A DNA stretch of 64,000 nt, taken from contig OX359248.1 of assembly GCA_947179485.1 (NCBI GenBank), forward strand, positions 30,575,378-30,639,377, read 5' to 3'. The DNA is from Allacma fusca (Eukaryota > Arthropoda > Collembola > Symphypleona > Sminthuridae). The translations under genes and the position numbers were made by a program. Numbering within the stretch: position 1 is the stretch's first letter; every line of letters begins with the position of its first letter. The notes under the pieces are model-generated. The model saw nothing but the letters and a program-made list of their open reading frames with translations. It was not told the DNA's origin and made no database searches. Positions 13,241 through 25,170 of the stretch are shown here, one piece after another.

Positions 13241-15135
13241 TTCCCTGTCTCAACTCCACTCGGAGGAAGGATGGGTGACTGCTTTTATTTCATGCATTGC
13301 ATTTAATGTCTTCCAGGTAGAGTTCCCAAGTAGTAAAATATGGGTTTTCAGCTCATAATAAAATCAGCTCGGGCCTACTCTCAAAGTTGAGGAGAGAAAG
13401 CCGGGAGGAAGGAAAGTATCTACAGAGAAAGAGGGATAGACCTTTATTGGAAATTTCGCGGTCTGGGAGCTTTATTGAAAACTTTGTTTGTCTAAAAGTC
13501 AAGTCAGTTGTGTGTCGGAGAGGGACGTCTTAGGAGTACATATGTATGTATGTTACATTCTCCATCCATGCATATATACTCCTCAACTGCTCACTTTCCC
13601 TCCCGCTCCCATTCAATTACTCGCCCTTAAGATAGTACTTTCGGCTTGAACCTGAAAGCTCACTGATCGTCAGGAAGGACATGCGTTCTCTATAGCTTTA
13701 CATGTGTTCCCACGTCCCTAAAAGGGCAAGTCTAGTAGGAGTAGATAGTTTCCAGCTCAAAGAACTTGTGTCGATTGGATTCACTTGGACTTGTTCAGAG
13801 GAGTACAAGTTTTCTGGGACGTGACCTTCTTCCAAGACTATTTTTCTTCTTATTATTCTCCCAAAGTTGGGATGTGCCAAGAGGGATATGAGTGGGATTC
13901 TAATTTGTATATTTGTACTAGTAGTACCCTTCAATGCCGTGCAGGATTTCTCATTAGAAAATAACAAATAATTTCAAAGTTTACCATGGCAATGAGTTTA
14001 TTCCCACCAGTTGAGGATTGTTTTGGAGGGAACGCTCAGTAATTGAGTATGAGAAAGAGTCGAGCGTCAGCTGGAAAAATGCATTTAAATCAATAGCAAG
14101 CAATTAAAAGGGAGAAGTGGGGAACACAAAGGGACAAATTAAATGTAGACTGTTTACCCCAAGCAAACATAGAAATGAAAATGAAGGTTAGAAATCCTTC
14201 AGTGTATGCATTAGAAAGCACTTCACAAGAAATTAATCATAAGTTTTGATTTCTCCGGCCCTGAACCCATTTAATAATGTAAGTTCATGTAAGTTCGGGA
14301 TGCTTATTATATGTCCATATATTAAAATAAGACTCCAAAGCATAATATGCATAGTAAGTAGTATAGTCAATCCCGGAGCCCGAGTAATTTTCCCAAGGAA
14401 TTTCCCTTCGCTTTGATGTTTTCAAATGTACATGTTAGGAGAGTTGGGTGTAGTGTGGTGTGGGGAAATTGAACGTCTACGTAGTAATAAGCAGGACGGA
14501 GGACGGATATTCCTCAAAACCCCATACGGGTGGGGCATTTACCAAAGACAAATTGCAGATTGCAGCTAGCTGTAGACTCCAGCCTGGGGGCATCATTCAG
14601 AGTATATCCCTCATCGTCAGTCATCCGTCAGCTCCTTTCTTCAACTACACTTTCCCGAACAAGGCCTCCGCACACGTGCTCGATTAGTGTACTTGTCAAT
14701 GAATGTTATTATTTACAGAACCTCCCACTCCCATAGAGCCCCATCTCCTTGTAAGAAAAAATCCGGAGCTGACAGAGAACGATGGAGCTGAATCGGGAAA
14801 CTCCATTAATTATTTACGGTTAATTCTAATTTCCCAGTCACTTAATCGCTCAATGTAGTCATTTGTATTCTTCCTGGCCGACTTAATTTTTCGATTAGAC
14901 TACAGTAAATACAAAAATATTTGAGTTTACCTAAGATCCCTTTCAAACCCACCTTGTTAAGTAATTAGTAGACTTTGGCTTTCCCTTAATTAGACAAAAA
15001 TCTCTGGAACGCCCACTCCCACTAGCTTTCACCTTACCTCTGCAAAAAACAAAAGGTTTGTGGGTGGGTGAGCTTCTGCTCCTTGAGCTAGTTCCAAATG
15101 ATACGTGGAGAAAACCCTGCTTTTTTTTACTGCTT

Positions 15136-15158
15136 TCTCTCTCTCTCTCTCTCTCTCT
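15136..15158. repeat. (CT)n microsatellite
   Basis: About eleven uninterrupted CT units. Confidence 0.95.
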
Positions 15159-15417
15159 GTAGAACTCAAATAACATTAATTTTCTAAGGCCCCTTGCACA
15201 GCTTCAAAAAAGTAGTGTTTTAAAACCTTTGTCCCCGGATCTTATTCTGCATTATCTGCGTAGGTAGATCAGAGAGAGGGACCGCTTGTAGAAAGTACAT
15301 TTTAAGTTTCATTGCAAGCGTTCGTATCTGTGTGTATGTAACTACTATCAGGACAGCCTGGAGCAGATATACTGAACAAGGAGACGAAATGAATATGACC
15401 TTATATGCAAGTATGTA

Positions 15418-15419
<2 letters not shown>

Positions 15420-15453
<34 letters not shown>
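15420..15453. repeat. (GT)n microsatellite
   Basis: About seventeen uninterrupted GT units. Confidence 0.95.
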
Positions 15454-15455
<2 letters not shown>

Positions 15456-16070
15456 GAGAATAAGTAAGGCACCGACTTCAGGAAAGGGGTTATTAAGGTG
15501 CTAAAGGAGAGGAAATTTGTAGGCATGCTAACTTGTTGTTTCCCTGGATTATGTTCTAGGTAAACATTGATGGGAAACCTAAGCTTGTAATCTTTTTATA
15601 TTTGGTTGAGGCTCCAGAAACTTCAGTGTATTTTCTTATCTGCTAAAAATAATCCATGTAGTGCCTGTGTCTGTAGTGTCCATAAACTAAACATATCAAA
15701 TATGGCTGGTCCCACTCCTTCCAGGTTCCATGTAATAGCTTTTAACTATATGTATCTATATATTATGGAGCATTTGTAAGATACCCGGAACTCCTTCTTA
15801 CAGTAGGAGGATGGATACAAGACAGTTCAGAATAGTAGATGCGTTCTGTGTGTGCTCAGGTAAGAGCGGTAACTTCGGCTTAAGATTTGATATTTATTGA
15901 GATCCGGCCCCCGGTTTATACGTCCTCATTAATGCAGAATCCTCGGAGGACCTGGGAGTTATTATTGCATGCGATAATAACTTTGTGACCTTTCGTAAAA
16001 AGTAAATAAGTTGTAACCCTGAGGTTGCTTTACTTACTTGATATTTTCGTACATAAGGTTCTATGTGCGA

Positions 16071-16109
16071 GTGTGTGTGTGTGTGTATGTGTGTGTGTGT
16101 GTGTATGTG
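16071..16109. repeat. (GT)n microsatellite
   Basis: GT run with two AT interruptions. Confidence 0.95.
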
Positions 16110-16631
16110 CGTTCCAAACTGATGCTGTGTGTAGGACACATGCATTTATTGTGAGTAGACAGCTCCTACATCGTCCGGGTACTATTCCCGTCACGATTGT
16201 AGCTCCGCACAAAGAAGGTCAGTCTCCGGAAGGGAGGTGAGTATTTCTTGTGTGAGTAAATACAAGTGCAATAAAAGAACTTGTAGAGAGCATCTCCTAT
16301 GCCGTACATCTTGGTTATGAGACGACGCGTATTAAATTTTCATGTAGCACAAGAATAGGGACTGTATAGCTCCGGATGAGATTTCCCCTGATAACATTTA
16401 CCACGAGGATTTTTTCCTTGTACGAACAAATTGTGCATAGCCCGGAGATTCTAAGCATGTCATGGGTATCTAATTATACATAAGCGGGGAAATTTTTAAC
16501 GGGAGAAATTGATGGTAGGGAAAAAGAATGGGGAAAAAAGTGTAGGGAAGGTGTATATACAAAGAATAATATATAGAACAAAAATAAATCAATGGTGTAA
16601 TTCATTTCCTCCGTCCTATTATTTATTGCAG

Positions 16632-16707
16632 ATTGAACTTTGAAGGCAGCGGAGGAGCATGGTGTCCCAAAGAACCTATTGCAATTGGAGTTCGTGAATG
16701 GATCCAG
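16632..16707 (+). CDS. Ddr: Ddr exon: discoidin domain, GAWCPK block
   Basis: The exon is 76 bp: one base completing a split codon, then 25 codons. It reads LNFEGSGGAWCPKEP and ends REWIQ. The G-A-W-C-P motif is a hallmark of the first half of DDR discoidin domains. Its cysteine pairs, in the known DDR1 structure, with the first cysteine of the later CLRxELxGC block, which is present in the exon at 19272. The acceptor is TTGCAG at 16626-16631 and the donor is GTATAG just after 16707. The exon ends in phase 0, matching the next one. The upstream exon must end with two bases of a codon, probably Arg or Lys judging from relatives. Confidence 0.9.
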
Positions 16708-17195
16708 GTATAGATCACATACATATTTGGGGATAATCCTTTCTCTCTATAAGCAAAGCTCAAAAACTACTCTTATTTCAGTCCTTAAGAAACTCCAAGA
16801 TAGAAAGATGCTAGGGGGGGGTGAGAGAAGAGTATCTTTGATTTTTTTTTTCAGAAACAAAAAAAAAACAACTTTGAAAAACCGAGGAGTGCAAACGTAT
16901 GTAGTTGAACTCAAATGTAGAAACTTGGTTCCTTTCGGTGAGAGAGATCCTGGGAACGTGTCTCCGGTTCCTTCTCCTTCTCCTGCCTTCTCACTTTATA
17001 CAAAAGAATAGTTTTTTTTCCTCCAACTCCCAAATCTTTCACCGTCATCTGCTCATCCATAAAGAATTAGTGGTGTGAGTAAGGAGGAAACAAATGGGTT
17101 GTATTTGAAGTGTGTATTGTACCAGCCGGGATGTACATACAGGGCGGAGAGAGGAATGGGCTCTAATCGAAATGTCTCATGAATAAATCTTGTAG
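16708..17195 (+). other. Ddr: Ddr intron, 488 bp
   Basis: This is the shortest recognised intron of the gene. It starts GTATAG and ends TTGTAG. It contains homopolymer T and A runs near 16840-16870 and no microsatellite of note. The open frame that continues past the donor from the preceding exon lies in a different frame from the Ddr reading and has no recognisable content. Confidence 0.85.
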
Positions 17196-17351
17196 GTGTC
17201 GTTTAACCAGACGCAGCTCATCAGTGCAGTCCAAGTGCAAGGGAGGTTTGCGGCAGGACGAGGCCAGGAGTACACGGAAGAGTTTGAGTTAGAGTACTGG
17301 AGAGATGGATTCGATGTCTGGAGGAAATACTACCGCTTCGATGGAAAAACG
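17196..17351 (+). CDS. Ddr: Ddr exon: discoidin domain core, collagen-contact loop
   Basis: The exon is 156 bp, exactly 52 codons, in phase 0 at both ends. It begins VSFNQTQLISAVQVQGRF and continues GRGQEYTEEF to a LEYWRDG strand, ending FDGKT. In DDR2 bound to collagen, an arginine and a glutamate eight residues later in this loop (R105 and E113) are ligand contacts. The same spacing is seen here: Arg in QGRF and Glu in GQEY. This supports retained collagen binding, as an inference. An Asn-Gln-Thr N-glycosylation sequon lies near the start. The donor is a strong GTAAGT. Confidence 0.93.
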
Positions 17352-19271
17352 GTAAGTCAATCAAGGCTGGCTCGACTCTCATGTATGTATAACTCAACTC
17401 ATGTGAGGTTAGTGAGGTAGTGAGTGTCTCTGTCCCTGTCTCTGTGTAGCCTCTCCAAATTGAGCAACTACTTTAATTTATTCTCAGGCAAATTTCAAGA
17501 AACCACAAACCTTTCAGCGGGTACGGCAATAAAATTCCCATTAAGATTCTTAAAGATTTACCCTCCAGAAGATTTTTTTTTCTCCTGTAGTGAGATTTTT
17601 TTTTTCTCTCTCTTTAAGAAAAACCTTCGAAAGGAAAATTACTCACCGTCCTTGGGGAGTGATTACGTCCAAGTAATTGTCGAGAGCTCCTCTTTACACA
17701 TTGGCACAAGAGGACACTCAGATTATTCTGCTATATTTAGAGTCCCCCAAAACCTAAAGGATAGACTCCTCCCATGTACACACACACACACACACACACA
17801 CATGTACTCGTCCCAGGAAATTGTCTTGTGTAACTGCTAATCAGAGTTAGCCAAATCGTGAGGAACATTTTATTGCTCTTTGGGTTTGTGAGGTTGTAAA
17901 AGATAGAATTTTGGCTTTCTCGCTTATATATATCTACAATTTTTGATATATAATTATATATAGATAGATTTCATATATTAAACTGGAGAACGTATTTAGA
18001 TACAATGTCCGGGGGTAGTAGCCCAGACACAATATTTGGTTTCACTAATTTCAGTAAATATAAAAAGCAAATAAGAATCCCTATATCTATTATTGATGCA
18101 AGTGCTTTTGTGAGGACTTGAGAAGAGTTTGTCGAAGGTAAAACAGAAAAATTTAATTTATTTGCTAGACGGGAAAAACTTCCATGAGAGATATTATTGC
18201 TGGGGCGAATACCGAAAGTGTAACTTTCCAGAGTCCTAATTTGATTTATGTTATCGATTCCAGTAGTCAAACTCACCTTGATGTGTCCTGTTTTATTTAC
18301 TTGGAAAACAACAATAGATTTTAGAGACTTTTAGGAATTGAGGACAATGTAAAAATCGATATGTCGGGGGTCTGTTGAAAATTTATGCGAAGGAGATACA
18401 AAATGTTGCGGTGATTTGAGCCTTTATCAGTTCCACCCGTCAGAGATGGAGAGACATATGGAGGGACAGAGGGAAGCATACTATAAAAGACCGTGTCTTT
18501 TTCGACTGTAGTATATCTACCCTGTAATTATTACATATGGGATTTTATGCACAAGTATATATCCATCCATGCTCCTACTATACTAGAGTATGGTATAGGA
18601 CACGAACACAAAACCAAGAACCTAATGATTGTTGGGTTCTTCATGGGGAAACCCATAAAGCTTTCCCTGGACAGTAACTGGAAGGGACGAGGGACAAGGT
18701 CTTTCCATTGGAGAAAGAAATCCCTAGATTACTCTGTATCCTTGTACCTGCTGCTCCTTCTACCTACACTTGAACCATTTTGTATACGTATATTGAGGAC
18801 GCGGAACCACACGGAAAAAAACTAGCTTTTGTCCCCCACAAATCTAGCAAGCTTAATCATCTCATTCAAAAGGGACGGTTACATACTAATTACTGTCTCC
18901 TCCTCCCTCATTATGTCTTTTTAGTTGGACATCCACTCTGATCCACCACTTAAGTTAAGTTCTAATTGGGAGAGCTAATCCCACGTCCGATCCTCGGATG
19001 GGAAAAATAATTTCGTCCTTAATTGCTAGGATTATGTCAATGTGACTGTAATTAATTCTTTTTGTGCGGTAGTACGCTCCTCTCTTACTTGCTTCCATCT
19101 CCATCAAGTTTCTTTCAAAGTGAAACTTTTTGAATGGATTGGGTTATAATAGTTCAAGTCACATATGTATGTAGATATATGTAATTATGCAAAGTAATTT
19201 TAAGAAGAGGATTTTAATTCAAATTAATTTTAAAGAAAGTTCAACTCATATACGATTCCGTGTCAATTTAG
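17352..19271 (+). other. Ddr: Ddr intron, 1920 bp
   Basis: The intron opens with GTAAGT and closes with AATTTAG. It contains a (CA)n run at 17778-17802 and TATA-rich sequence near 17925-17965. A 101-codon open frame on the minus strand (17971-18276) has no family I recognise and is not called as a gene. Confidence 0.85.
17778..17802. repeat. (CA)n microsatellite
   Basis: About twelve CA units inside a Ddr intron. Confidence 0.95.
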
Positions 19272-19419
19272 GTCCTGCCTGCCAACTCCGACACAACCAC
19301 AGTTGTCACAGTCAAATTACGACCGCCAATCATCGGCAAGATCATCCGCATCCTCCCATACTCCAGTCACAGACGGACAGTTTGCCTTCGTCTGGAGCTC
19401 ATCGGATGTCCCTGGCAAA
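19272..19419 (+). CDS. Ddr: Ddr exon: end of discoidin domain
   Basis: The exon is 148 bp, 49 codons plus one base (ends in phase 1). It reads VLPANSDTTTVVTVKLRPP, then IRILPYSSHRRTVCLRLELIGCPW. The C-L-R-x-E-L-x-G-C block closes every DDR discoidin domain. Its two cysteines form the two intradomain disulfides known from DDR1 and DDR2. The donor is AGTAAGT with GT at 19420. The last base (A) joins GT of the next exon to give Ser. Confidence 0.93.
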
Positions 19420-21207
19420 GTAAGTGTTCCTTCCAATTCCTCAGTCTTCAAGTAATAATTAAATGCATGATATAACTCCTTAGAATTTATGTAATTATTA
19501 CATCAACATAAAATATTTATTTGCTGACGGGGAAATCTATTTATGTAAACCACATGAAATAGATACATTTCCTAAGGAAATTTACCTTGTCTCTGTAATC
19601 AATACTTTCCAATGATTTCCTACCTGTATGAAAATTGAGACCCAAAGAGTGAGGTGGGTAAGAATGCCTTAGTATCTACATATAATTACTATAAGTATAA
19701 AGAAGGGAGGTTGAAATAATTATACAGAATGGTCTCAGGTTTTATTGCGATCCCGAGAAAAACTCGAACGTTCTCTAATTTACATTTCCTCTCAGCCTCA
19801 AATGATATCATATTACGAATGGATCCCTCAACATTTACCCTTGTGCCAATGACAGGAATATTATTGTGCTGAATAGACATCATGGGATGACTAGGATCTA
19901 GGATCTGCATATACTACAAGAGAGAATTCCTCATTAACACACTTACCTGCATTTGATATTTCCCGCCGGGCTCGTAACAACAATAACAACCGTACTTATT
20001 TTCCGATGTAGCTATAATTTAGAGTTTCACATCGGAACAGGTTCACGCTCTAACATTACGGTTGCGTCAGTGGGGCATGTGCCGGAGTATCCAAATTGGA
20101 AGGAGTAGCTCTAGGAGGAAATTTTCTGAGGACTGAATGTACCCACAGATGCTCCAAAATGTACTCCTGACGCTGGGAAGAAAAGAATTTTCTCTTTATG
20201 TTTTTCTCCCTTCTGTATAGCCTATAGATAGATATCTATAGATATAGTATCTAGTATATTGTTGTTTTTGCAAAAGGAAATTATTTTCTGCAGATTAATC
20301 TTCCACAGAATCATACATCTTCTTGTGGCTGAGTGTAATAACTATGCACTTAGAGAGTGTTGATAGGCTTTCGTATACACAGAGTCTAACACTGACATAT
20401 GTACATATATCCTGTAAGCGTAGCATCAGGGAAGACCAACCAACTTGTACTTAATTATTAAGGTGGGAAAACAGGTGAAGAATGATGCATTGTATGAGTA
20501 AATACACTTCCGAGCCGCAAAAAAAAAAACTTGTCACAGTTTCAAGAATAGTTTCTCGTCTCCTTCCCTCCCAGCCTCAACCCACATAAAGTTCAAGTGT
20601 TGAGAGATGGATGAAAAAGTTTTTCCCAACTCCCCTTTTGTTTTACATGCTATCACGGAAGAGCAGAGTTGATGGGGCATTTCATACAAATCTTTTCCTT
20701 TTTCCTTTACAGTCTCTCCTTGGTCTTTGTAGGAGATTGGAGTAATAAGAGGTAAAGGTACGAGGCGGCTGGGACATATTGCGAGTATCTACTCTTATAC
20801 AGATACGGTCCTCCTTGGAAGTGGAACTTGTCATTTTACCCGGCTATTTTTCTAGTTGAGTTGCATGCACGTTAGAGGCTATTGTTACACATTTTTTGGG
20901 ATATTTTCCTCATCTTACGCTATTCCTATATAATAATGGGGGAATATTTTCTTTCCTTAAAAAAATCCAACTCCTCCACAACTACCGTATACTAGGACGA
21001 TCTCGATGCTTATACATACTACTAGGGAAAGGCCATAGGAAAATAGCAAAAGTCAGCAATGTCGACAGAAGAGAAGGGAAAACCATTGAAATAAAAACCT
21101 TTGATTTTCAATCCTTTGAGCTCAGGTTGACTTGCGAGGAAATATTGTAATAGCCATGAAGTTGCTTAGAATGGGAATTTTTATATGTCCTTTGAGCCTT
21201 CCTCGTA

Positions 21208-21209
<2 letters not shown>

Positions 21210-21242
<33 letters not shown>
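21210..21242. repeat. (CT)n microsatellite
   Basis: About sixteen uninterrupted CT units, 2.9 kb before the acidic-insert exon. Confidence 0.95.
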
Positions 21243-21246
<4 letters not shown>

Positions 21247-22799
21247 GCGTCTTTCTCTCTCTCTCACACACAGACGTATACGCGAACATAGCAACAAAAC
21301 TACATTCACTTGATTCTTCTAGTTTGTCTGTGCCTTTTAGTAATTTAGCTATTCTTTATTTTTCTGAAATGCTAAAATCAAAGAACTTGTGTTGTCTTTG
21401 CTGAATATTTTGTTCACATGTTTAAAAAGGACTTAATTTCTCGTTTTTGAAACTTAAAACCCAAGTTGAAAGAATTGTACGTAATCATTCCGGGATAGAG
21501 ATTGTGAGATGTGCCTCTTTGATGTGCAATTGCGGAAGTTTTGTCTCCGAGGGAATAAGAATAAAAACAGCTTTTACTCTTACTCTGTCCCAAAGCACAG
21601 AATTTACTTTGATGGATTTATAGAGATAAATCATATTTAGTATTGTACTGTCCTTGGCAGATAAAAATCCTTTTTTCTATAGACCCATATTATTTTACTC
21701 GTTTATCTCCATACCTACGGGCTATAGCCTATATAGTAGCCATGAGATAACATATTTTCAAAGAGTACAAAGAATAATAATTATTAGAATTTTGCACAAG
21801 AACAAAAACACAAAATATCCTCACGGATTTCCCAACATTTTTTTAGTAGATTTGAAGCTCAGAGATAAAGTTTCAATTATTTCTAGTAAATGGCCATTCA
21901 AATGTAGTAAAAGGGGAAAATGCTGTAAATCAATAGCTCAGGTGGAAGACTCATGTAATTCCTATGCTGTAGCTCTGTTCCTAGAGTGAAGCTTTTATGA
22001 GTCACATTTCCTCCGGAATTAACTTGTTTATTGCTACAATCTTAGTGCACTGAATAGGCATCTTTTTGTTGAGTCATAAAAGCCCTTTGTTTGGAATGTG
22101 ATTTTATTTCTGAAAGTTTTCTCGTAAACAATTCAAGTTCAGGTTTTATTTCCAACGGAGACAGTATTACCAGTAATTGATTTTACATTACAATTTTGCG
22201 GGGTGTGCAGATACAATAGGTTTTAAATTTTCAGGGAAAAGTATGAAATTGGACGGTCCCTGACAATGAGTAGAGAATTTGGAACAATTTCCAAGGTGAG
22301 GATATAATTTAAGAAAATCCCCTGAAATCTATTTAGTAATTCGACATGCAGAAAACTGGAACACAATGTTTTAAGTAAGAGGAAGAAAAAACTGGAGGAC
22401 TGGAGGAAGTTTAGCTATTAAATGAAAATAAAAAGCCCATGGCAGCAATAAAAGAGGGAACAGTTCCGGGGAAATAAACATTGGGAAGTGCATTTACAAA
22501 GTAACAAAGCGCACCTTGTGGAGGTTACTTGAAGTAAAAATCTGGGAATCAATTCCTTAAACCAGACCTTTTTATAGAGTAAACCCTGTGGATAATGACT
22601 TCAAGTGTGATTTATTACTATTAAAAATTTTATCACACTGTACCCTATCTAGCCAAAGCTTGGATTTTATGTGGGCTGTAGTACTGGAATAGCTTTAGGT
22701 GTAAGTATAATTCATATATTTACATGTATGAAAAAGAGGACCTTATAGGTATAGTAACTAAAATGTATCTGCGTAGTGTGCATTTGGAGTGAAGGGCTT

Positions 22800-22822
22800 G
22801 AGAGAGAGAGAGAGAGAGAGAA
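22800..22822. repeat. (GA)n microsatellite
   Basis: About eleven GA units. Confidence 0.95.
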
Positions 22823-24045
22823 AGGGAAAGAGAGAATATTAGACATTTTACGACTCCCACTCAGTCAGCCACGTGCTTTCAAGAAGCCCTTAAAGCCAGG
22901 GAGAAGCCTGAGTTTTAGACTCCTTTTAAAACCAAAGACTCGGGAGTTGACTCCGCATAGATTGAATTTTATTAATTGACTCCATGCTGCAATTCATTCA
23001 TGTTGTTTAATGATCCGTCCCTACTGTCTTAGCCCAGCTAATGATAATGAGCTACTTTAGAAATCCCAAGCTTTGTTTTCCCAAGGAAAACTTTCTAGCT
23101 CAAATGGCTATTTCGATGTGGTGACTCCCCTGAAATGCTCAATGTCTCCTGTGGCGGCTCTGTCACTAGAGTTCTATTCACTCTTGAGCTCACACATAAG
23201 GAGCTTGTTTTCTCTAATCTAAATCCGCTTAAGGAAAACCATCAACACATCTTTTCAATGCGAGGAGGACTTAAGAGTTAGGGGAAATCTCATGGTGATA
23301 ATCGTCTCCCAACTTTATCTATCTCTGTAGTTACTTCACTCTCACTCTCTCTCTCTCTCTATCCTTCCCCTGCATATTTGATTTGCTCTTGAAATGTCAT
23401 TGGGAAACTTAACTTGCTCCGCATCAATCTCAATGTACATCTGATATCTGACGGATGGAAAGCCATCATTGAAATGCCATTTTCAAAGAAATTCCTCCTC
23501 CAACTTTCCTATTTACTCGCTCCGAGGGAGAAAGTGCGACTGCCGTACGTCAAATCCTGTTTGTTCAAAATGTAGATACGTACACATTCTTCTACACTCT
23601 ACACCTACATACATATTACACATAGATACATATATGCATACAATCAACTCCCACACTTTCAAACATGTATTTATATCTACTCGGAAATCAGGTTACGGAC
23701 TTCATAGCAATCATGCACAGGTATCTACATTGAGGACATCAGGCTCAAATACCATGAGTGAAGTAGATCCAGTCAGCATGCCCTAACCCTGTAATTTCGC
23801 AATACGATCAATCTCCTCGAACAAGTTGCAATTTCATCCCTTTCGCAAACAACGATCCAGTGCAGAATAGCAATTTGCAGGGAATTCCTGGGAAAAATCA
23901 GAACGGATAAGACAAGGCTAGAATAGTAACAAGTATCTGGAAGGAAAGGGGGAAAACAAACACAAAAAAATACTTGCTAAAAAAAAGATACACAAGAAGT
24001 GCAAGATTAAAGGGGAATACTTAAGTTTGCTGGGAGGAACGTGAG

Positions 24046-24046
24046 T

Positions 24047-24080
<34 letters not shown>

Positions 24081-24104
24081 GAGAGAGAGAGGGAGGGAGA
24101 GAGT
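24046..24104. repeat. (GA)n purine tract just upstream of a Ddr exon
   Basis: About 59 bp of nearly pure GA with GGG interruptions. It ends 60 bases before the acceptor of the exon at 24165, so it may affect splice-site choice there. Confidence 0.95.
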
Positions 24105-24164
24105 CGATGAGAAAAAAGATGAGGTAGTGTGTGGAATGTAACGTTTATTGGATTCTCGTTGCAG

Positions 24165-24590
24165 GTGACATAGTTCAGTACACAATGGAACAAGGTGATG
24201 TATTTGTGGAAGGAATTTCACTCCGTGACGAGTCTTACGATGGTCAAGGGAGTAAATGGGATCGGAGGGTAATACCCTCCTCACAGCAAACGCTCATCCA
24301 GCAGCAGTCACAAAGTTCCTCACATCCTACGGCATCCGGAGACAAGGAGAACGTGGTAAATATTTTTCACCGACCCCCCTCCCCATCGGAGGAGGATGGG
24401 AGCAGCCAGGATGATGAGGAGAGGGACGAGGAGCAGGGAGATGGGAGTCGGCGGAAGGAAGATAAAATGAACAATTCGGCACGAAATTCGGATGGCAGCA
24501 GTGACCACCTCTTGACGGGTGGATTGGGACAACTGACAGATAAAATTGAAGGGGCTAACTCCTTCACGATGGACATTGGCTATGGATTGG
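24165..24590 (+). CDS. Ddr: Ddr exon: start of DS-like domain with a large acidic insert
   Basis: The exon is 426 bp and reads DIVQYTMEQGDVFVEGISL, then RDESYDG, a long insert, and GGLGQLTDKIEG. The YDG and GGLGQL blocks match the first strands of the DDR DS-like domain. In human DDR1 they are separated by about 8 residues. Here 91 residues (24245-24517) lie between them, rich in Ser and Gln first and then in Asp, Glu and Arg (for example SQDDEERDEEQGD). The whole 426 bp stays open, but a 54-nt in-frame segment (24356-24409) has intron-like ends (GTAAAT...CCAG), so part of the insert could be spliced out. The exon starts after GCAG and ends at GTGAGT; both splice sites are in phase 1. Confidence 0.88.
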
Positions 24591-25133
24591 GTGAGTTTTT
24601 TTTTTCTACATTTTCTTTTTTCTTTCTGCGTTATATCTATATGTAATGTATAGATACATATGTATATCTACAGTGCCGCATGTAGTTCTCCTTCTACTAT
24701 AGTCCTTCACTTGAGGAAGGAAAGGATCACATCCATCTCTTTTCTTGTCTTTCAAATTGCTCTGCCCCTTCTTGTCAAACTTAGTTTCTACTCTGTCAAT
24801 ATTGTCAAGTGAGCAACGCACCTGTGAGATGTGTTCAAATAAAAGCAGACGCACAAACGCGGGCTGCAGAATGCACCATGCACTTGGCTTTTGTTAATGC
24901 TCACATAATGGTAACTCCTTTCATACTTAGCCGCAGGAGTCTCACTATAGTGTTCATCCTTTAAGCTCTACCCCTATCATATAGGAGAATTGTTCCAGCA
25001 ATAGACCCCGGATATACCGCCCCATGTGAGGTTTCTCAAGACTGTCAAACCTCCACTTCACGGGTATCACGTTCCTCCAAATTGGAAAGACCTTGCTCTT
25101 CCCACAGCTTGAATAAACATTGTGAAGTCCTGG

Positions 25134-25137
25134 GAGA

Positions 25138-25169
<32 letters not shown>

Positions 25170-25170
25170 A
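25134..25170. repeat. (GA)n microsatellite
   Basis: About eighteen GA units with one GTGA interruption. Confidence 0.95.

Larger units (their letters stand above)
1..16631. other. Non-coding sequence upstream of the first recognised Ddr exon
   Basis: I see no supportable gene in this 16.6-kb stretch. The open frames are short, lack family motifs and often run through CA, GT or CT microsatellites. The first recognised Ddr exon begins mid-codon at 16632 and encodes the middle of the discoidin domain. This stretch is therefore most likely the 3' part of one long Ddr intron. I looked for the missing exon (the Cys...Leu-Gly-Met...Ile-Pro-Asp block that starts DDR discoidin domains) and did not find a convincing match. 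The microsatellites and hairpin are listed separately. Confidence 0.6.
19420..24164 (+). other. Ddr: Ddr intron, 4745 bp
   Basis: The intron runs from GTAAGT to CGTTGCAG. It contains a (CT)n run at 21210-21242, a (GA)n run at 22800-22822, a short (CT)n at 23345-23360, and a long purine (GA)n tract at 24046-24104 that ends only 60 bases before the acceptor. No other gene is visible. Confidence 0.85.

Noticed and set aside
14460-14687. Open frame containing Cys-Arg-Leu-Gln-Pro-Gly-Gly, considered as the missing first discoidin exon
   Set aside because: It resembles the expected block only loosely: no LGM, and the IPD-like reading lies in another frame. No donor in the needed phase follows before the stop.
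17971-18276. Minus-strand 101-codon open frame in a Ddr intron
   Set aside because: No recognised family, no supporting context, and AT-rich intron sequence. It could be chance.
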